Assembly: GCF_020523985.1 (NCBI RefSeq)
Contig: NZ_JAIVKM010000002.1
Span: forward strand, 248,001 to 312,000
Length of the DNA stretch: 64,000 nucleotides
Source: Mangrovibacter yixingensis
GTDB lineage: Bacteria; Pseudomonadota; Gammaproteobacteria; Enterobacterales; Enterobacteriaceae
Direction: 5' to 3'
Each line of letters opens with the position of its first letter. Position 1 is the first letter of the stretch. A program made the position numbers and the translations under genes. Under the pieces are notes generated by a model that saw only the letters and a list, made by a program, of their open reading frames with translations, did no database searches and was not told the origin of the DNA. Below are positions 60,061-64,000 of the stretch, in pieces.

Positions 60061-60198
60061 TTTCCAGATTTTATTATTTTTGTGAAGTATTAAAGATGAA
60101 GTATTACGATGCGGCCAATCACATCCATACTAAAAGGTGAAAACATTGATTCTCAGCGTGGTACACGCCACGAGAGCAACTGAAAACACCCTTCGAAA

Positions 60199-61374
60199 TT
60201 AACGTTCTACAGCAAGCGCAACGCCCTGCCCGCCACCAATACACAAGGTAGCCAGCCCTTTACGCGCTTCACGTTTTTTCATCTCATGCAAAAGAGAAAC
60301 CAGAATACGGCAGCCAGACGCACCAATGGGATGCCCCAGCGCCAAAGCACCACCATTAACATTCACCTTGCGGGTATCCCACTCCAAATGGCGGCTAACA
60401 GAGATCATTTGCGCCGCAAACGCCTCGTTGGCTTCAATAAGATCAAGTTCATCAAGCGCCCAGCCAGCCCTGTCCAGGCAACGGCGAGTAGCATGCACAG
60501 GGGCAATGCCCATAAACGCGGGGTCAACGCCCACACTGGCAAATGCTTTGATTCGTGCTAAAACAGGAACACCTAACTGATAAGCACATTCCGCACTCAT
60601 CATCATCACAGCGGCAGCCCCATCATTAATTGACGATGCATTTCCTGCAGTGACACTGCCTTTTGCATCAAAAGACGGTGAAAGCGCGGCCAACAACTCT
60701 GCGCTTGATTGCCGCAATGGTTGCTCATCAGTATCGACTTCTGCAACTGCACTCCCTGGCGCTGAAGATACAGGGACTATCTCATCCCGAAAACGGCCGC
60801 CATGGATAGCGGATAATGCTTTCTGGTGTGAAGCCAGTGCCCAGTCATCCTGCTCTTGCCGGCTGATACCAAACTCACGTGCAAGGTTTTCCGCGGTCAC
60901 ACCAATGTGATAATCATTAAAAGCGTCCCACAACCCGTCATGCACCAGGCTCTCTACAACCTGCCCACGCTCCATCGCACCAGCAACTGGCCCTTCCAGA
61001 AGGAGATGGGGGGCCCGGCTCATATTCTCCTGGCCACCCGCAATCACCACATCCGCTTCACCGCACTGAATTGCCTGGGTTGCCAGGTGCAGAGCCTTCA
61101 GGCCAGAGCCACAAACATCATTGATGGTAATAGCGGAAACAGTACAAGGCAGGCCGCTTTTCAAGGCTGTTTGCCGTGCGGGATTTTGCCCGGCACCAGC
61201 TGTAAGCACCTGCCCCATAATAACTTCGTCCACTCGCCCTGCTGGAATGCCGCTGCGAGCTAACAATGCGTTAACAACCAGGCTACCAAGCTCAACGGCT
61301 GAGAGGTGAGATAAAGCACCCTGGAAACTGCCAATGGGGGTTCGAACCGCACCTGTAATCACCACATCCCGCAT
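60199..61374 (-). CDS. yqeF: Acetyl-CoA acetyltransferase YqeF
   Basis: A 391-residue thiolase (E. coli YqeF 393). The acyl-accepting Cys is in INDVCGSGLKAL (about residue 88), and the other catalytic groups in NEAFAAQ, GHPIGASG and LCIGGGQG. It condenses or splits acetoacetyl-CoA in this family, but no partner gene (atoDAE or fad) is nearby. ATG 61374; TTG 61389 is an alternative. It marks the far edge of the pectin locus and keeps its E. coli position beyond kduD. Confidence 0.92.
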   Translation of the reverse strand: MRDVVITGAVRTPIGSFQGALSHLSAVELGSLVVNALLARSGIPAGRVDEVIMGQVLTAGAGQNPARQTALKSGLPCTVSAITINDVCGSGLKALHLATQAIQCGEADVVIAGGQENMSRAPHLLLEGPVAGAMERGQVVESLVHDGLWDAFNDYHIGVTAENLAREFGISRQEQDDWALASHQKALSAIHGGRFRDEIVPVSSAPGSAVAEVDTDEQPLRQSSAELLAALSPSFDAKGSVTAGNASSINDGAAAVMMMSAECAYQLGVPVLARIKAFASVGVDPAFMGIAPVHATRRCLDRAGWALDELDLIEANEAFAAQMISVSRHLEWDTRKVNVNGGALALGHPIGASGCRILVSLLHEMKKREARKGLATLCIGGGQGVALAVER

Positions 61375-61650
61375 AGTTGAGCACTCCAAAAGTAAGATCC
61401 TGTTTTATGGTAAAGCAACCAGGCCCGGTTATTTTTAAAATCTACTTAAAAAGTGAACAACATCACGGTTACAAATGCATCAATTTCCCTCACCTTCTTG
61501 CCGCCCAAAATATTATTTCCGGTCAAAGAAAACCGTAATGGGGATATGACTTAATCCGTTTTATGAAGCAGTTCGCTTTTTCTGGTGATATTCAGACCGA
61601 TGATTTTATGAGGAAAGCCCCCCAAACCGGCCAGATTCAGGAGGAAAATC

Positions 61651-62133
61651 ATGACACCCATTACGGACATTCAGGCTTTTCGCAAGGACCTGACGAATGC
61701 GGTACTGTGCTGGCTGGCAACAGTTGATGCCAGTGGTGCCCCCAATGTCTCACCCAAAGAGATGTTTTCATGGGATGGCAACCAGCAAATTATCATCGCT
61801 GATATTGCCTCAGCCCGCTCAGTTGAGAATATCCGCCAGAACAACCAAGTGTGCCTGAGTTTTATTGATGTGTTCCGCCAGCGTGGCTTCAAAATTACCG
61901 GGCAAGCCCACATAATACCGGCTGGAAACCCAGACTTTGCCGGAGTGGGGCATGACGTACTGGCTCGAATCAAAGGCGAATTCAGAGTACAAAATCTTAT
62001 TGTTGTAGCAATTGAATCCGTTTCTCGCGTACTTGCCCCCAGCTACTTTAGCTTTCCTGAACGGAATGAAGCAGAGCATATCCGCCAGACGCTGGAGTCT
62101 TACAGCGTGAACCGGTTGCTCCATGGCAAGTAG
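61651..62133 (+). CDS. PNPOx-fold flavin-binding protein
   Basis: A 160-residue split-barrel protein of the pyridoxamine 5'-phosphate oxidase-like family. The N terminus LCWLATVDASGAPNVSPKEMFSW matches the typical FMN-dependent pattern, and IADIASARSVENIRQNNQVCLSF fits the barrel. The ATG follows AGGAGG. I cannot assign a substrate. It is flanked by yqeF upstream and the efflux operon downstream, neither of which suggests a role. Confidence 0.85.
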   Translation: MTPITDIQAFRKDLTNAVLCWLATVDASGAPNVSPKEMFSWDGNQQIIIADIASARSVENIRQNNQVCLSFIDVFRQRGFKITGQAHIIPAGNPDFAGVGHDVLARIKGEFRVQNLIVVAIESVSRVLAPSYFSFPERNEAEHIRQTLESYSVNRLLHGK

Positions 62134-62196
62134 ATCTATGGAGAGTAGTCTATGGTAAGTAGATCAAAGAGATACAGCTAAAACGGTAAATGGCTA

Positions 62197-62219
62197 CCAC
62201 CCGGTCAAAAACCGGGTGG
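62197..62219. terminator. Hairpin between the PNPOx-fold gene and the efflux operon
   Basis: A stem CCACCCGGTT/AACCGGGTGG-type inverted repeat between two convergent genes; no T tract on the plus strand, so termination is uncertain. Confidence 0.45.
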
Positions 62220-62248
62220 TGCTGTCTCGAAAATAACGGGGTCAGCGC

Positions 62249-63634
62249 TTAGTGTGAACTATTATTCAGCCCACCTCCCAAAGATTCCCACAGCGTGATA
62301 CGGTTTTCAAAGTCGGTTTGTTCCAACGCAATTAACGATTCCTGAGCGGACCATAATGTCCGTTGTGCCGTCAGCACGGTGAGATAATCACCGCTACCGA
62401 TTTGGTAACTTTTTTGCGCCAGATCCAGCGTTTTCTGTGCTGCAGCAACATAGCCGCGTTGGGCATCCATTTGCTCATCCAGCGTTTCACGGCGCGCCAG
62501 TGCATCCGCTACATCTTTAAACGCACTCTGAATCGTTTTCTGGTAGGTCGCCACCAGGCCTTTTTTCTCAGCCTCAGCATAATGCAACTGCGCCAGGTTG
62601 CTGCCCCCGGTGAAAATGGGCAGGCTGATTGATGGAGCAAAACTCCACACTTTCATCCCATGGTTAAACAACCCAGATAAGCTGTCACTGCCCACACCCG
62701 CACTGGATGTCAGCGAAATGGTGGGGAAGAAGTTGGCCCTGGCGGCACCGATATCCGCATTGGCACTCAGCAGGTTATGCTCAGCTTCCTGTACATCCGG
62801 GCGGCGTAACAGGACATCAGAAGAGACTCCGGCAGGCACCAGTTCAATGCTGTTTTTGGCAAGCTTACTCAGTTCGTCGGGCAATAATGTGTCCGGAACC
62901 GGTTCACCAACCAACAAATCCAGCGCATTTTTATCCTGCATCACCAGCGTTTTGTAACTGGCGACGCTGGCGCGGGCTTCCTGCCACACCTCCATCGCTT
63001 CCGAAACATCGGTTGCAGCAGCCGTGCCAACATCATGCTGTTTGCGGGTGATTGCCAGTGATTTTGCTGCACTGTCCATCGTGCTTTGCGCCAGCGCCAG
63101 ATTATCTTTATCTGCCGCCAGCGTAACCCAGGCGGTGGTGGTTTCAGAGATTAACGTCAGCCGGGTATCTTCCGCGGTGTATTTACTGGCAAGCCAGGTT
63201 TCTTTTTCCGCCCGGCTCAGGCTCTGGTTATAACCGAATAAATCCAGTTCGAAGCTCGACACGGTTCCTTCTGCACTGGCACTGGTAGAGACACCATTGC
63301 TCGTCGTCCGGCTACGGGTAACATCAAGCCCCGCATCCAGTGAAGGGAAAAGTGAAGCACGCTGTTCAATATACAGCGCCCGGGCTGCGTCAATATCGGT
63401 TATAGCTTTTTGTAAATCACGGTTGCTGGCAAGGGCGCGTTCTACCACTTGTTTCAAACGTGGGTCATTCACAATATGCTGCCAGTCTTTCAAAACCACT
63501 GGCGCCGCGCCGTGCTGGCTGGCTCCCGGCCAGGTGCCCGGCACCGCAGATGCCGGGCGTTCATATTTCGGGTCCAGTGAAATACACCCGGTTAACAACA
63601 ACGATAAAGCAATTACGGTAATTCGCGGTAACAT
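62249..63634 (-). CDS. RND efflux outer-membrane channel lipoprotein
   Basis: A 461-residue OprM/NodT-type TolC-fold protein. A signal peptide ends in the lipobox LLTGC with Cys17. Two outer-membrane efflux repeats follow, with long helices, GEPVPDTL, SSDVLLRRPDVQEAEHNLLSANADIGAARANFFP and SYQIGSGDYLTVLTAQ. It is the exit duct of a tripartite multidrug pump. It starts three bases after the RND pump stop, so both are one operon with the adaptor expected upstream. The specific pump family (AcrD/MexB-like) cannot be fixed from the channel. Confidence 0.9.
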   Translation of the reverse strand: MLPRITVIALSLLLTGCISLDPKYERPASAVPGTWPGASQHGAAPVVLKDWQHIVNDPRLKQVVERALASNRDLQKAITDIDAARALYIEQRASLFPSLDAGLDVTRSRTTSNGVSTSASAEGTVSSFELDLFGYNQSLSRAEKETWLASKYTAEDTRLTLISETTTAWVTLAADKDNLALAQSTMDSAAKSLAITRKQHDVGTAAATDVSEAMEVWQEARASVASYKTLVMQDKNALDLLVGEPVPDTLLPDELSKLAKNSIELVPAGVSSDVLLRRPDVQEAEHNLLSANADIGAARANFFPTISLTSSAGVGSDSLSGLFNHGMKVWSFAPSISLPIFTGGSNLAQLHYAEAEKKGLVATYQKTIQSAFKDVADALARRETLDEQMDAQRGYVAAAQKTLDLAQKSYQIGSGDYLTVLTAQRTLWSAQESLIALEQTDFENRITLWESLGGGLNNSSH

Positions 63635-63637
63635 GGG

Positions 63638-64000
63638 TTACTCCTGAACGGAACGGCGGTTGGCAAACAGGTGTTTCACCAACACAAAGAACAAAGGCAC
63701 AAAGAAAATAGCCAGTAACGTTGCGGTCAGTGTTCCGCCAATAATACCGGTCCCGATTGCTATACGGCTGTTCGCCCCGGCCCCGCTCGCAATAGCCAGT
63801 GGGAAGACCCCGGCAATAAAGGCCAGTGATGTCATAATGATTGGGCGTAAGCGGGTGCGCGCTGCCTGAATGGCCGCAGCACTCAATGACATACCCCGTT
63901 TCACACCAGCTTCAGCAAATTCCACTATCAAAATGGCGTTTTTAGACGACAGGCCGATGGTTGTCAGCAAACCCACCTGGAAATAGACATCATTGTCCAA
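63638..64000 (-). CDS. RND efflux pump, inner-membrane subunit, C-terminal part (truncated by window edge)
   Basis: The last 120 residues of an AcrB/MexB-type (HAE1) hydrophobe/proton antiporter; the gene runs off the right end. Membrane-helix sequences [25 protein letters not shown] (TM10-11 region) and [30 protein letters not shown] are family signatures, and the last two helices end in [13 protein letters not shown]-like VKHLFANRR. The stop at 63638 is followed by the channel gene three bases on. The adaptor and rest of the pump lie outside the window. Confidence 0.9.
   Translation of the reverse strand: MDNDVYFQVGLLTTIGLSSKNAILIVEFAEAGVKRGMSLSAAAIQAARTRLRPIIMTSLAFIAGVFPLAIASGAGANSRIAIGTGIIGGTLTATLLAIFFVPLFFVLVKHLFANRRSVQE

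Larger units (their letters stand above)
59453..60198. other. Long intergenic region upstream of kdgM, several stem-loops
   Basis: Almost 750 bases without a recognisable gene. On the kdgM side are a CRP-like site (59571-59592, CGTGA-N6-TCATA) and a KdgR box (59653-59667). Between about 59845 and 59995 are three stem-loops; one (59925-59961) is an intrinsic terminator in both directions and another (59973-59994) is followed by CTGGTTTTTT. Repeat copy 2 is at 60022-60060. The yqeF stop is at 60199. A small RNA is possible but no promoter is clear. Confidence 0.5.

Overview
The window is chromosomal DNA from a member of the Enterobacterales, most probably Enterobacteriaceae. Nearly every protein aligns from memory along its full length with its E. 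coli K-12 namesake, and gene order follows E. coli for long stretches. The five best-known small RNAs of this region (CsrB, GcvB, OmrA, OmrB and the metZWV initiator tRNAs) sit at their usual addresses. No insertion sequence, prophage, CRISPR array or rRNA operon is visible. I cannot name the species from the sequence alone.

Layout. 1-8300: yqcA-truC-yqcC, the CsrB RNA with its UvrY box, syd, queF, ppnN, xni, rlmM and ygdD; the sdaCB and fuc genes that lie between ppnN/xni and rlmM in E. coli are absent. 8300-15500: gcvA and the divergent GcvB RNA, ygdI, the csdA-csdE sulfur-transfer pair, tcdA, mltA, two initiator tRNA genes and amiC. 15500-31700: argA, then on the minus strand thyA-ppdA-ppdB-ygdB-ppdC-recC-ptrA-recB-recD, the RecBCD recombination genes with the pseudopilin-like cluster upstream. 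31700-35500: lgt, ptsP and rppH. 35506-36192 is a non-coding block with a cluster of DnaA boxes between rppH and mutH, the position of the DARS2 locus in E. coli. 36200-48000: mutH, ygdQ, ygdR, tas, lplT-aas, OmrA/OmrB, galR, a GNAT acetyltransferase, lysA/lysR and ygeA.

48000-61400 departs from E. coli K-12. Where K-12 has araE-kduD-kduI between ygeA and yqeF, this genome has a pectin/oligogalacturonate locus: kdgF, togMNAB (ABC importer), two oligogalacturonate lyase genes, kduD and kdgM (outer-membrane porin), with a FepE-type O-antigen length regulator inside it. Palindromes matching the KdgR operator lie before kdgF, togM, kduD, ogl-2 and kdgM, so the set looks like one regulon. The expected flow is KdgM (outer membrane), TogB-TogMN-TogA (inner membrane), Ogl (cleavage to unsaturated monomers), KdgF (ring opening), then an isomerase (KduI, not in this window), and KduD. 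kdgK and kdgA are also outside the window.

61600-64000: a small PNPOx-fold protein, then the outer-membrane channel and the 3' end of the pump gene of an RND efflux operon that runs off the right edge.

The least explained DNA is around kdgM. A 39-base imperfect repeat occurs downstream of ogl-2 and again upstream of yqeF; a promoter-plus-terminator arrangement suggests an undescribed small RNA downstream of kdgM; and an intrinsic terminator sits between togB and ogl-1.
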